A DNA stretch of 64,000 nt from SCGC-AG-212-J23 sp036406675 (GCA_036406675.1 DASXAO010000075.1:1-64000); one strand, 5' to 3'; counted from the stretch's first letter, positions 41,580 through 51,858 are shown. Numbers and translations are program-made. Notes: generated from the letters alone by a model not told the origin.

Positions 41580-44500
41580 CTAGCGCGCCGTCAGGGTCTG
41601 GTAGACGAGTTCGGTCTCCGTCGACGGCCTGACGGACAGCACGATCGACAGCATATCGCGGCAGCGGCGGTAGACCTCGATCGCCTGGGCGGCTTCGCCG
41701 CGGTCCGCGAGGAGTTTCATGAGCGCGCGGTAGACCGGCTCGGCGGTGCGCTCCAGTTCCAATGCAGCGCGGTAGCATTGCTCGGCCTCCCCGCTTCGTC
41801 TGCCGGCTTCCAGGCGCGCGCCCCAACGCAACACGAGGTCGACATAGCGACTGCGCAGTCGCTCGCGATAGGGCGGGGCCCACGCAAAGTCCTCCTCGCC
41901 GAGGAACGGCCCGCGAAAGAGCGCGAGAGCCCTGGCCGGCGCCTCGTGATCCCGCGGCGATTGCGTCGCTCGTTCGGTGAGCGCCTCGAACGCGAAGGCA
42001 TCGACCCAGCAGACGCGGCGGTCCAGGAACAGCTGCCCGCCTTCCAGGCAGACTGCCTGCTCCGAGCCCAGGAGCTTGCGCAGCCGGTGAAGGGTGATCT
42101 CGAAAGCCTTCTTGCCGGCGTCGCCTTCGCTCTCTTGCCACAGTGCGTCGATCGCCGCGCCGACCGCAACGCGCGCGCCGCCCTGCGCGACGATGAACTT
42201 CAGGAGTTCATGCGGCTTCTTCGGCTGCTTGCGGCCCTTGAATTCCGTCGCCTCCTTCCCGGCCAACTCGATGCCGAACCTGCCGAGGACGCTTACGCGC
42301 GCCGCCCACGGCCAGGACTCGGGCGCCTCGGCGGGCGGCTCGAGCGAGAGGGCGGAGATTAGATCGCTCGCAGTTCCCACCTCCACGCCGTGGCGCAGCG
42401 CCAGCGTGCAGACCTCGGCCATGAGCGCGCGCGGCAGCACCACCGAGCCTACGCGCATGCCGTGGCGCGCACCGAGGGCTAGGGCTTGTCGGAGGGACTC
42501 GAGCGCTAGGTCCTGCCGGCCGCCGCGTGCATGTGCGAGCGTGGCGAGCAGAAGCGCGGGATAGAGGGTAACGGGCTGGCGTGAATCGACCGCCAGCCGC
42601 GCTGCATTCGCCAGTTGCTCCACCGCTTCGCCGAGGCTGGCGTCTTCCAGCAGCACCAGTCCATGGAGCGTCTCCACGCGCGGCCGGAACGAGCCATCGG
42701 GTGGCACGAGCTGGAGCAGCTCGCGCACCGCCGCGCGGGCCGCAGGCAGATCGTGATCGGCGACGGCCACGTGCGTGGCAGCAACGAGGTAGTGGATGCG
42801 CGCCATGGCGGACGAGCCGGCGAGCAGCGCGAGACGCTCCTTCGCCGCGCGGGCGGCCGCCATGTCGCCCAGGCCGATGTGGCAACGCATTGCCGCCGTC
42901 GCGAGCGTCGCCTCGTGCGCCGGGAACCCGCTCGTCTCCACCAGCTCGCGCACGCGCGCGATGATGTCCGCCACTTCGCCCCAGCGGCCTTCGCTCGCAC
43001 GCAGCAGCGCCGTGACGATCATGAAGTTCAGCCGCTCGCTCGCGCCGACGCCGCGCTGCTCCGGCAGGCGTGCATGCTCGGCGACGATCTCGCGCAGGCG
43101 AGCGTAGTCGCCGGCGAGCGAGACCGCGGAGGCGACGAAGTTCACCATGCGCAGTCGCTGCGCCGGGTCGGTATGCAGGCGCGCGAGCTCGGCGGCGCGG
43201 TCGAGCCAGCGCGAGAGCACCGGGTGGGTGCCGGATAGACGCGGGTCGAAGCGGAAGCGCCCGAACGTGCCGAGGATCTCCGCTTCTTCCTCCGGCGTGG
43301 CGCGATGCCGTGCCGTGAGCTGCTCGAGCTCGGCGAGGCAGGCGTGCAACTCGGCGAGCGGGTCATTGAGGCGGATTCGCCAGATGCGCGCGGTGCACGC
43401 GCCGACGTAGTCATCGCGTGCGTCAAAGAGCGCGCATGCCTCTCGCACGGTGTCGAGGAAGGCCGGCTCGTGAGCGCCGGCCTGGCAGATCCCCTTCCAG
43501 AGCAGCACCCAGGGGGCGTCTTTGGCGAGGGCCGGCGGGATCGCGTCGATCCAGCCGCGCAGCGTGCGGAAACGGCCGCGTCCCATCATGTCGTCCGCGT
43601 AGCGGCGCACGAACGCCTTCAGCCCTTCCCAGTCGCGAGCCTCTATCAGCAGCAGCGCCGCCACGTCGATCTGCTCCTCCTGCTCCAGCAGCTCGGCGGC
43701 CTTCACGCGCAGCGCGGCAATCTCGGCAGACGTCATTGCCTCGCTCGCCCGATCGACGAGGAACTTGCGGAACAGCGGGTGGTACTCGTACACCGGCGTC
43801 GTCTGGCTCCGGCGCTCGGTGAAGAAGTTGTCGCGGCTGAGCTCGGCCAGGATGCGCGCTGAGCGGCCGTCGCCGGTGAGTCGCTCGGCGAGCTTCGGCG
43901 TCAGGGATGGGATGCAGGCCGTCTGGAGCAGAAAAGCGCGCTGTGCCGGCGCGATGCGCGCGAAGATCTCCGCCGCGAAGTAATCGAACAAGGACTCGGG
44001 CGCAGAGTCGGCCGAGGTTTCGAACGGAACGCCCCGCTGGGCGGCGCGCAGCAGAAGCGTGAGGCCGGCCGCCCAGCCACGCGAGAGCTCGCGGATGCGC
44101 GCGATGTCGGCTTCGCCGTGGACGCCGGCGCTCTGGGCAAGCACCGCTGACTCCTCGAGCGAAAAGGCGAGCTCGTGGCGCTCGATGGCAGCGAATTCGG
44201 CGCTCGCCACCCAGCGCGCCAAAGCCGCCGGCGGCTTGGCGCGGCTCACGACGATCACGCGCGCGTGCGCCGGCAGCTCGGCGAGGAGGGCGTTCATCGC
44301 CTCGTGCAGGCGCGCGTCGGCGGGCACTTCCTGGTAGGCGTCGAAGACGAGCGTGAGCTGCTCGGGAAACCGGGCGAAGAACGTTTCGAAAAAGGGCCGC
44401 GCGAACGCGTCCAGGCCCGCTCCATCGTGCTCGGGCGCGAACGCCGGGAGCGGCTCGCGCGCGCCGCGCCCCTGTCCGGCCTGGCGCAGGTAGTGGAAGA

Positions 44501-44756
44501 AGGTCGCGACGTCGGCGTCACGGGAGTCGACCTGGTACCAGAGCGATCGCATCCGCCGCGTCTCAAGGTAAGTCGACACAAGGGAGGTCTTGCCGGCGCC
44601 ACCCGGGCCCGAGACCCACACCAGTTTCCGGCGCAGGCTCTCGTCCAGGAGCCGGAACAGGCGCTCGCGACGCACGAGGCCGCCTGCGGCTGGACGCGTC
44701 AGCTTCGCTGGCAGCGCCTTGCGCGCAGCAGGCGCCGTCTCGGAGGCGGAGATCAC
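41580..44756 (-). CDS. Large ATPase-BTAD transcriptional regulator
   Basis: A 1058-residue regulator. Residues 45-260 form a MalT-like STAND ATPase (Walker A GPGGAGKTS at 50-58, Walker B-like LTLVFDAYQE, VIVVSRAKPP). A long helical TPR-like region follows (about 350-800). Next comes a winged-helix-like segment starting VSVLGRFGIELAGKEATEF near 830, and then a bacterial transcriptional activator domain (BTAD) ending in VYRALMKLLADRGEAAQAIE. The GTG at 44756 has GGAGG eight bases upstream. It is divergent from a Bug gene and is a likely local activator; the inducer cannot be inferred. Confidence 0.85.
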   Translation of the reverse strand: MISASETAPAARKALPAKLTRPAAGGLVRRERLFRLLDESLRRKLVWVSGPGGAGKTSLVSTYLETRRMRSLWYQVDSRDADVATFFHYLRQAGQGRGAREPLPAFAPEHDGAGLDAFARPFFETFFARFPEQLTLVFDAYQEVPADARLHEAMNALLAELPAHARVIVVSRAKPPAALARWVASAEFAAIERHELAFSLEESAVLAQSAGVHGEADIARIRELSRGWAAGLTLLLRAAQRGVPFETSADSAPESLFDYFAAEIFARIAPAQRAFLLQTACIPSLTPKLAERLTGDGRSARILAELSRDNFFTERRSQTTPVYEYHPLFRKFLVDRASEAMTSAEIAALRVKAAELLEQEEQIDVAALLLIEARDWEGLKAFVRRYADDMMGRGRFRTLRGWIDAIPPALAKDAPWVLLWKGICQAGAHEPAFLDTVREACALFDARDDYVGACTARIWRIRLNDPLAELHACLAELEQLTARHRATPEEEAEILGTFGRFRFDPRLSGTHPVLSRWLDRAAELARLHTDPAQRLRMVNFVASAVSLAGDYARLREIVAEHARLPEQRGVGASERLNFMIVTALLRASEGRWGEVADIIARVRELVETSGFPAHEATLATAAMRCHIGLGDMAAARAAKERLALLAGSSAMARIHYLVAATHVAVADHDLPAARAAVRELLQLVPPDGSFRPRVETLHGLVLLEDASLGEAVEQLANAARLAVDSRQPVTLYPALLLATLAHARGGRQDLALESLRQALALGARHGMRVGSVVLPRALMAEVCTLALRHGVEVGTASDLISALSLEPPAEAPESWPWAARVSVLGRFGIELAGKEATEFKGRKQPKKPHELLKFIVAQGGARVAVGAAIDALWQESEGDAGKKAFEITLHRLRKLLGSEQAVCLEGGQLFLDRRVCWVDAFAFEALTERATQSPRDHEAPARALALFRGPFLGEEDFAWAPPYRERLRSRYVDLVLRWGARLEAGRRSGEAEQCYRAALELERTAEPVYRALMKLLADRGEAAQAIEVYRRCRDMLSIVLSVRPSTETELVYQTLTAR

Positions 44757-44968
44757 GATGTCAGCCTCCGTTCAGGTTGCAACGCTCGAGTAGGTACAAC
44801 GGTAGGTGGGTTGCGGCACTTTCGCGCTTACACCCTTTCCAGGGGGGGTATTCCGGGCGTTCCGCGACCGCGCCGGCACATTTTTGCTTCGGTAGGCGGT
44901 CCGTAGGCTTGTGCCACCGAGCATGACAGGCATCCGGATCGCCGATCCGCTCACTTGGGAGAAGCAAG
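44757..44968. promoter_or_regulatory. Divergent control region between BTAD regulator and Bug gene
   Basis: A 212-base gap. CGGTAGGTGG (44800-44809) recurs as CGGTAGGCGG (44890-44899), 90 bases apart and in the same orientation, so they are candidate operator sites. I see no convincing -10/-35 pair. The Bug ribosome site GGGAGAAGCAAG is at the right end. Confidence 0.4.
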
Positions 44969-45961
44969 ATGAACCTGGCTCAACGAAACGACGTACGCCG
45001 TAAGTTCCTCGCGGCCGCTGCGCTGGCCTTGGCCATGATTTCCTCCTGTGCTTTCGCGCAACCGAACGGCGCGAAGCCGATCACCATCGTGGTTCCATTC
45101 CCGCCGGGCAGCACGGCAGACCTGCTGCCGCGCATGGTGGCGCCGTACCTCACCCAGGCCATGGGAATGCCAGTCATCGTCGAGAACAAGCCCGGGGCGA
45201 GCGGCTCGATCGGCGCGGCCTACGTCGCTCGGGCGGAGCCAAACGGTCGGACGCTCCTGGTCACGCCGACTGTCATCCTTGCAGTCAATCAGTGGCTCTA
45301 CAAGGACCTTGGCTACAACCCGGACAAGGACTTCGCGCCGATCACGAACGCCGCAGCGACGCCCAATGTCTGGGTGGCGCAGCCGGCTTTCGCGGCGAAG
45401 AGCCTCGCCGAGGTCGTGTCCCTATCTCGTAGCCAGCGGGGTGGGCTGAGCTTCGCCTCCGGCGGCAACGGCACCTCGCACCACCTCTGCGGCGAGCTTC
45501 TTCGCAAGGCCACCGGCGCCAACCTCGTGCATGTCCCTTACAAGGGGCCGGCGCCGGCGCTCCAGGACGTGCTCGCCGGCCAGGTGCCGCTCATTTGCGA
45601 CAACCTGTCCAACGTGCTGCCGCACATCCGCGCCGGTCGGCTGCGTCCGCTCGCCGTGACTGCGGCCGCGCGCCATCCGGCGTTGCCGGACGTCCCGACC
45701 ACGGCCGAAGCCGGCTTCCCCGGCGCGGACCTCGGCGTCTGGTACGGCTTCGTCGCACCCGCCGGCACGCCGAAGGCGCTGATCGAGCGCCTGAACGGCG
45801 AGCTCGCGCGCGCACTGCACGCACCGCAAGTTGCGAGCAAGCTGGAAGGGCTGGGCCTCACTATCGTCGCGAACTCCCCGGAGGAGTTCGGCAGGTTCAT
45901 CGCCGCGGAGGCGACCCGCATGCGGGCGCTCGTGCAGGCGAGCGGTGCGGCGGCCGACTAG
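44969..45961 (+). CDS. Bug/TctC-family periplasmic binding protein
   Basis: A 330-residue receptor. Signal MNLAQRNDVRRKFLAAAALA to SCAFAQ, then ITIVVPFPPGSTADLLPRMV, NKPGASGSIGAAYVARAEP and HVPYKGPAPALQDVLAGQV. The PPGS sequence replaces the usual PPGG at the first binding loop. It is divergent from the BTAD regulator, which may control it. No TctA or TctB permease is nearby. Confidence 0.9.
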   Translation: MNLAQRNDVRRKFLAAAALALAMISSCAFAQPNGAKPITIVVPFPPGSTADLLPRMVAPYLTQAMGMPVIVENKPGASGSIGAAYVARAEPNGRTLLVTPTVILAVNQWLYKDLGYNPDKDFAPITNAAATPNVWVAQPAFAAKSLAEVVSLSRSQRGGLSFASGGNGTSHHLCGELLRKATGANLVHVPYKGPAPALQDVLAGQVPLICDNLSNVLPHIRAGRLRPLAVTAAARHPALPDVPTTAEAGFPGADLGVWYGFVAPAGTPKALIERLNGELARALHAPQVASKLEGLGLTIVANSPEEFGRFIAAEATRMRALVQASGAAAD

Positions 45962-45985
45962 GCCCCGTTGAACCTGCAGGGGGCA

Positions 45986-46267
45986 CTATCGTGACGACCA
46001 GGGCGCGGGCGAGAGGGTCCGCGTCCCGAAATCGGTCCAGCTCAGCCCGAAGAGCAGCGCGAGCCAGAGCAGGCCGATGCAGGCGGCGAGGCGCAGCAGC
46101 GCGCCCGCCTGCCGCAGGTGCATGAAGAACACGGCGATGAGCAGCGCCTTGAGGCAGGAGATCGCCATGTTGGTCGCGCTGTTCCAGGGCCCCATCGGCA
46201 GGTAGGCGCTGCCGAAGGTCAGCGCGAGAAGCGCCATCAGGCCGAGCCAGGTGAGCACGTAGCTCAT
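45986..46267 (-). CDS. coxD: caa3-type oxidase subunit IV
   Basis: A 93-residue protein with three hydrophobic segments (YVLTWLGLMALLALTFGSAY, ISCLKALLIAVFFMHLRQA, LLRLAACIGLLWLALLFGL). The FFMHLR motif is diagnostic of the prokaryotic oxidase subunit IV family (PF03626). It overlaps subunit III by ATGA and is the last gene of the respiratory operon. Confidence 0.85.
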   Translation of the reverse strand: MSYVLTWLGLMALLALTFGSAYLPMGPWNSATNMAISCLKALLIAVFFMHLRQAGALLRLAACIGLLWLALLFGLSWTDFGTRTLSPAPWSSR

Positions 46268-46854
46268 GCGTTGTAGCGCTCGAGCAGGTAGAACATCGGA
46301 TAGAGAAAGACCCAAACGACGTCGATGAAGTGCCAATAGAGGCCGCTCACCTCGACCGGCGCGTGGTACTCGGCGCTGAAGCGCTTCGCGTACAGCCATA
46401 GCCACGCCACCACTCCGACGCCGATGGTGAGGTGCACGGCGTGCAGGCCGGTCATCGCGTAGTAGAGGAAGTAGAACCGCGCCTCGCCGCCGGCCGCGCG
46501 CGCGGCTTCGCCGAACTCCATCACCCACTCGCTCGCCTTGATGCCGAGGAAGGCAAGGCCGAACAGCGCGGTCAGCGCGAGCCAGATCCTGGTCGGCCCG
46601 CTCCTCTGGGCGGCGCGCACGGCGAGCGCCATGGTTAGGCTGCTCGTCATGAGGATCGCGGTGTTCAGCGTGCCGAGCGCGATGTGCATGTGATGGCTGC
46701 CCGAGACGAAGGCGTCGTGCTGTGCGAGCCGCGCGTGCACGTAGCCGAAGAAAAGCGGGCCGAAGAACATGAGCTCGGTCGCGAGGAACGCCCACATGCC
46801 GAAGAGCGACGCCTCGCGGCGTTCGAGCGCGCTACCGAACTGGCTGGTAGTCAT
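46264..46854 (-). CDS. coxC: Cytochrome c oxidase subunit III
   Basis: A 196-residue five-helix subunit III: MWAFLATELMFFGPLFFGYV, DAFVSGSHHMHIALGTLNTA and YYAMTGLHAVHLTIGVGVVA. It surrounds the catalytic subunit and helps maintain turnover. It begins inside the subunit I gene (23-base overlap) and is followed by subunit IV (ATGA). Confidence 0.92.
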   Translation of the reverse strand: MTTSQFGSALERREASLFGMWAFLATELMFFGPLFFGYVHARLAQHDAFVSGSHHMHIALGTLNTAILMTSSLTMALAVRAAQRSGPTRIWLALTALFGLAFLGIKASEWVMEFGEAARAAGGEARFYFLYYAMTGLHAVHLTIGVGVVAWLWLYAKRFSAEYHAPVEVSGLYWHFIDVVWVFLYPMFYLLERYNA

Positions 46855-48409
46855 AAGGACCGCGCTCGACTCTCGGCTCGCGCTCGAAATTGTGCTGCGG
46901 GGGCGGCGAGGGCGTCTGCCACTCCAGTCCCGAGGCGCCCCACGGGTTGCTGGAAGCTCTCTTTCCGAAAAATAGAGACCATGCGAGGTACGCCAGCGGC
47001 AGGAGATAGCCGATCGCGAGCACCGCGGCGCCGGCGGAGGAGAAGAGGTTGAGGAGCTGGAACTCCGGCGGGTACTCGTGGTAGCGCCGGGGCATGCCGA
47101 GCCAGCCGAGCAGGTACTGCGGGAAGAAGGTGAGGTTGAAGCCGAAGAAGATGGTGAGCGCCGCGATGCGGCCGAGCGTTTCCGGGTACATGCGCCCGGA
47201 GATCTTCGGCCACCAGAAATGGATGCCGCCGAGGTAGGCCATCACCGAGCCGCCGACCATGATGTAGTGGAAATGCGCGATCACGAAGTAGGTGTCGGTG
47301 AGGTGGACGTCGAGCGCGAGCGAGGCGAGGAACAGGCCCGTGAGCCCGCCGATGGTGAAAAGGCCGACGAAGCCGAGCGCGTAGAGCATCGGCGCGCCGA
47401 ACACGATCGAGCCCTTGTAGAGCGTCGCCGTCCAGTTGAACACCTTGATCGCCGAGGGGATCGCCACGAGGAACGAGAGCATCGAGAACACCATGCCGGC
47501 GTACATGGACTGCCCGGAGACGAACATGTGATGGCCCCAGACGAGGAAGCCGATCGACGCGATGCCGAGGATCGCGTAGGCCATGAAGCGGTAGCCGAAC
47601 ACCGGGCGGCGCGCGAAGCAGGGAATGATCTCGCTCGCTACGCCCATCGCCGGCAGCACCATGATGTAGACCGCGGGGTGCGAGTAGAACCAGAAGAGAT
47701 GCTGGAAAAGCAGCGGGTCGCCGCCGAGCGCGGGGTCGAAGATTCCGACGTGGAACAGCCGCTCCAGCGCGACCAGGGCCAGCGTCATCGCCAGCACCGG
47801 CGTGGCGAGGAGCAGGATGAGGCTGGTCGCGTAGTTGGCCCAGACGAAGAGCGGCAGCCGAAACCAGGTGAGCCCCGGCGCGCGCAGCTTGTGGACCGTG
47901 ACGACGATGTTGAGCCCGGTCAGGATGGACGAGAACCCGGTGACGAACACGCCGACGATGACGAGGATCACGTTCGTGTCGGAGAACGTCGTCGAGTAGG
48001 GCGTATAGAAGGTCCATCCGGTGTCGACGCCCCCCGCCACCAGCGCCGCGACGGTGAACAGGCCGCCCAGCGCGTAGATGTACCACGACGCGAGGTTGAG
48101 CCGCGGAAAGGCCATGTCGCGCGCGCCGATCATCAGCGGCACGAGGAAATTGCCGAGCACCGACGGAATCGACGGGATGAGAAAGAACCACACCATGACC
48201 ACGCCGTGGACGGTGAAGAGCTTGTTGTAGGTCTCGGCGCTCACCACGTCGCCCGCCGGCGTCGCGAGCTCCAGGCGCATCAGCGCCGCCGCTGCGCCGC
48301 CCAGGAAGAAGAACGCCGTGATCGCCACCATGTAGAGCACGGCGATCCTCTTGTGGTCATGGGTCGTGAGCCACGAGCGCAGCGTGTAGCCTTCGGTGAG
48401 ATAGCTCAT
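46832..48409 (-). CDS. ctaD: Cytochrome c oxidase subunit I, A2-type
   Basis: A 525-residue heme-copper oxidase catalytic subunit with twelve helices. Heme and CuB ligands are in VHGVVMVWFF, the WFYSHPAVYIMVLPAMGV helix, GHHMF and DTYFVIAHFHYIMVGGS. The key point is YSHPAVY in place of GHPEVY: the proton-channel glutamate is absent and the Tyr-Ser pair of A2-type (caa3) oxidases is present. The ATG at 48409 follows the subunit II stop by 26 bases, which include a palindrome (48417-48437). Confidence 0.95.
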   Translation of the reverse strand: MSYLTEGYTLRSWLTTHDHKRIAVLYMVAITAFFFLGGAAAALMRLELATPAGDVVSAETYNKLFTVHGVVMVWFFLIPSIPSVLGNFLVPLMIGARDMAFPRLNLASWYIYALGGLFTVAALVAGGVDTGWTFYTPYSTTFSDTNVILVIVGVFVTGFSSILTGLNIVVTVHKLRAPGLTWFRLPLFVWANYATSLILLLATPVLAMTLALVALERLFHVGIFDPALGGDPLLFQHLFWFYSHPAVYIMVLPAMGVASEIIPCFARRPVFGYRFMAYAILGIASIGFLVWGHHMFVSGQSMYAGMVFSMLSFLVAIPSAIKVFNWTATLYKGSIVFGAPMLYALGFVGLFTIGGLTGLFLASLALDVHLTDTYFVIAHFHYIMVGGSVMAYLGGIHFWWPKISGRMYPETLGRIAALTIFFGFNLTFFPQYLLGWLGMPRRYHEYPPEFQLLNLFSSAGAAVLAIGYLLPLAYLAWSLFFGKRASSNPWGASGLEWQTPSPPPQHNFEREPRVERGPYDYQPVR

Positions 48410-48416
48410 GACCGCA

Positions 48417-48435
48417 AAATGGTGACTGTCACCAT

Positions 48436-48437
<2 letters not shown>
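48417..48437. repeat. Perfect palindrome AAATGGTGACTGTCACCATT(T)
   Basis: Ten-base arms AAATGGTGAC (48417-48426) and GTCACCATTT (48428-48437) surround a single T. It spans the spacer between ctaD and coxB and covers part of the coxB stop codon. It may be an internal operator, an RNA processing site or a dispersed palindrome. Confidence 0.75.
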
Positions 48438-49361
<924 letters not shown>

Positions 49362-49380
<19 letters not shown>

Positions 49381-50039
49381 GCGACGAACCCCAGTGCGGC
49401 GAGGAACGCCGCCATTGCGATGCGCAATGCGACGAGCACCGCGGCGGTGTGCTTGCCGGCCGCCGGGTCATGGAAGCAAAGGAGGAGCAGCCGCTCCACG
49501 GGGCTCTGCGCGCCGCCGAGCGCCGCCTCCCCGATGGCGCCGCGCAGCTCCGGCGCGTCGAAGCGCACGCCCATGAAATAGCGCGCCACCTTGCCCTGCG
49601 GTGTAAGGACGATGAAGCCGGCGGGATGCGCGAACTGCCCGGAGCTTGCTTCGTAGTAGTAGTGCCAGCCGACCGTTTCAGCGAGCGCTGCGGCGGAGGC
49701 CGCGCCGGTGAGGAAATGCCAGCCGGGACGCCGCTCGCCCGCGGCTCGCTCGTCGCGCGGGTCGATGCTGACGAAAAGGGCGCGGTAATCGCGCTCCGGC
49801 GCCAGTCGGGCATCGCGCAACGCGAGAGAAACGCTCTCGATCGTGGTGCCGCAGAGATTTTCGCAGCCGAGGTAGCCGAGGACCAGCACGACCGGCGTCG
49901 CACCCAGGTAGTCGCGCAGGCGACCCTCGCGGAAGACGAGATCGGGAACGTTGGCGCCGACGTGGGGATCGAAATCGACCTCGGGGGCGTGGGCGTGCGC
50001 GCCAAACGCGATCAGCAGCAGAAGGACCCCGACCCTCAT
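49362..50039 (-). CDS. SCO family copper chaperone with C-terminal anchor
   Basis: A 225-residue protein. A signal peptide ends at AHAHA. The copper motif C-x3-C is in YLGCENLCGTT and the distal His in GQFAHPAGFIVL. The C-terminus has a hydrophobic helix (AAVLVALRIAMAAFLAALGF), unlike classical SCO proteins anchored at the N-terminus. It is placed between the alternative complex III genes and coxB, so it probably loads CuA of this oxidase. Confidence 0.88.
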
Positions 50040-50329
50040 TGCTCACGACCCTTGGCGAGAATGCGCATCGCGCGCTCGATCGGGATATGGACATGCCGGT
50101 CGTCGACGCGCCCCGAGCCGGCGAGGCGCGCGTTCTTCTCGCGCAGGAAGGAAGCGAGGTCCTGCGGCGCTGCCGTCTGCAGCGCGGCGCCTTCGATCTT
50201 CGGTTCTTCGACATTGCCTACGTGCGTGACCAGCAGCGCTGCGGCGCCAATGCTCAGCGCGATTCCGCCGACGATGATCGCCGCGCCGACGGCGAGACCG
50301 CGCAGGCTGATGTCGCTGCGCTCAGGCAT
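50036..50329 (-). CDS. Small single-pass membrane protein of the ACIII operon
   Basis: A 97-residue protein with a transmembrane helix (about residues 12-38) and a periplasmic tail containing QDLASFLREKNARLAGSGRV and HVHIPIERAMRIL. Its start overlaps the ActF stop by eight bases and its stop overlaps the SCO start (ATGA). The tail sequence HVHIPIERAM resembles small proteins in oxidase clusters, but I know no function. Confidence 0.72.
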   Translation of the reverse strand: MPERSDISLRGLAVGAAIIVGGIALSIGAAALLVTHVGNVEEPKIEGAALQTAAPQDLASFLREKNARLAGSGRVDDRHVHIPIERAMRILAKGREQ

Positions 50330-51212
50330 GCACGGGCCTCCACGCGAACCACCACAAGGCCGCGGCGGCGGCAAGCGCCACCACGTCGGCCGCCGCGACG
50401 TGAAACCCAAGCGGCCGCACGGAAGGCGCCACCAGCCAGTACACGTCGATGACATGCACCGCGAGAAGCGCGGCGGCCAGCCAGCCGAGCAGAAGCGGCG
50501 AGCGCTTGGCGGCCCGGAAGAGCAGGATCGCGAGCGGCGCGAAGAAGTGGAACACGACCAGGATCGCTCCGAGCGCCACCCAGCCGGTCTGCAGCCGCGG
50601 CACGTACCAGGCGATCTCGCGCGGCAGGTTGCCGACCCAGACGATGAGGAATTGCATGAAGGCGAGATACGCCCAGGTCATCACGTACATGAGCAGCAGG
50701 TTGCCGAGATCGATGAAGACCTGACGGTCGGACGTTTTCGCGCGCAGGCCGGCTTGCGCAACGGCCAGGGCCATCGCGCCGAGCATCTGCCCGATCGCGA
50801 CCACGAGGCCGAAGCCGGTCGAGTACCATTGCGGGACGAGCGCGGCGATCCAGTCGGTCGCGGCGAGCGACATGGTGAAGACGTAGACGATCAGCCCGAG
50901 GGCGGACCAGCCCTTGCTCGAGCGCAGCCAAAGCGCGAATGCACTCCACACTACGAGGTAGGCGGCGCTGCGCGCGACGAAGAGCGGACCGCTGAACCAG
51001 CCGCTGTCGGCGATCGGATAGAGATCGCGCATCGCGAAGAGCACCGGAATGCCCAGCAGCGCCGCGAGCGGCACGAGGCGCGCCGCGGCGATGAACGTCG
51101 GCCGCACCGCCGCACCCCAGCTTCCGCCGGTCAGGTTGTGCAGCATCAGGTTCGCCATCCCGCCGAGGGCGAGGCCGAGGAAGAGCAGCCAGGCGAAGAG
51201 ATACGAGCTCAT
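50322..51212 (-). CDS. actF: Alternative complex III subunit ActF
   Basis: A 296-residue, about ten-helix membrane protein with SYLFAWLLFLGLALGGMANL, HNLTGGSWG, SMSLAATDWIAAL-like region (here MSLAATDWIAALVPQWYSTG) and LMYVMTWAYLAFMQFLIVW, then WVGNLPREIAWY. It matches the quinol:cytochrome c oxidoreductase membrane subunit ActF. ATG 51212 is preferred over TTG 51218. The gap to ActE contains a perfect hairpin (51221-51270). Confidence 0.88.
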   Translation of the reverse strand: MSSYLFAWLLFLGLALGGMANLMLHNLTGGSWGAAVRPTFIAAARLVPLAALLGIPVLFAMRDLYPIADSGWFSGPLFVARSAAYLVVWSAFALWLRSSKGWSALGLIVYVFTMSLAATDWIAALVPQWYSTGFGLVVAIGQMLGAMALAVAQAGLRAKTSDRQVFIDLGNLLLMYVMTWAYLAFMQFLIVWVGNLPREIAWYVPRLQTGWVALGAILVVFHFFAPLAILLFRAAKRSPLLLGWLAAALLAVHVIDVYWLVAPSVRPLGFHVAAADVVALAAAAALWWFAWRPVHA

Positions 51213-51220
51213 GCCCAAAT

Positions 51221-51276
51221 CAGGGACGGACCACGTTTTTCGCTCGCCGGAAAAACGTGGTCCGTCCCTGTTTTTT
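51221..51276. repeat. Perfect 20-bp inverted repeat, dispersed hairpin
   Basis: CAGGGACGGACCACGTTTTT (51221-51240), a ten-base loop, then its exact reverse complement (51251-51270) and six Ts. In the plus direction it looks like a rho-independent terminator, but the operon runs on the minus strand, where no U-tract follows. It lies in the actE-actF spacer. One arm recurs at 30062-30086. Confidence 0.85.
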
Positions 51277-51294
51277 GTGTTTTTGGGAATGGAG

Positions 51295-51858
51295 TCACTT
51301 GACGTCGTCAGTGCGGGCGTACTGGGAAAGCTGCAGCGCGCGGATATAGGCGACGACGGCCCAGCGCTCCTCGGGGGATAGGCGGTCGGCGTAGGGACGC
51401 ATGACTCCGTAGCCCTGCGTGATCACGTCGTAGAAATGGCGGTCGGGCGCCTGGCGCAGCCGGTCGACGTGGTAGGAGGGCGGATGCGGAAAGCCGCGCC
51501 GGGCCACCATGCCGTCGCCGTCCCCGACCGGGCTGTGGCAAGGCGCGCAGTAGACGTTAAAGCGCTCTTGGCCACGGCGCAGAAGCGCCATGGTCACGGG
51601 GTAGGGATTGGTGGTCGCCGCCTCGAGCTTCGCCCTTTCCAACGGCTCCTCACCGCCTGCGCGGCCGCTCGAAGTGCCGGCGAGCACGCCGCTCGCCGCG
51701 GCGCGCGTGCCGGGAACAGGCGGCCGCGCCGAGGTCCCGTCGGGAAACAGGCGGCTCTCGCGCATCGGGTTGTAGCGCGGCTGGTCGTACATGTTGCGCG
51801 CGAGCTTTTCACAACCGGTCAGCGCGATGAGAAGTCCGAGAAGCAGAAGCCTCCTCAC
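51295..51858 (-). CDS. actE: Alternative complex III cytochrome c subunit ActE
   Basis: A 187-residue monoheme lipoprotein. The lipobox is IALTGCEK, then ARNMYDQPRYNPMRESRLFP, a family hallmark. Heme binding at CAPCH in FNVYCAPCHSPVGDGDG, axial methionine probably in YGVMRPYADRLSP. GTG at 51858 overlaps the ActD stop (GTGA). It hands electrons toward the oxidase. Confidence 0.9.
   Translation of the reverse strand: MRRLLLLGLLIALTGCEKLARNMYDQPRYNPMRESRLFPDGTSARPPVPGTRAAASGVLAGTSSGRAGGEEPLERAKLEAATTNPYPVTMALLRRGQERFNVYCAPCHSPVGDGDGMVARRGFPHPPSYHVDRLRQAPDRHFYDVITQGYGVMRPYADRLSPEERWAVVAYIRALQLSQYARTDDVK

Noticed and set aside
51221..51276. The hairpin plus T-run as a genuine terminator
   Set aside because: The surrounding operon is on the minus strand, where no U-tract follows the stem, and a related arm occurs inside another operon. 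A dispersed palindrome explains it better.
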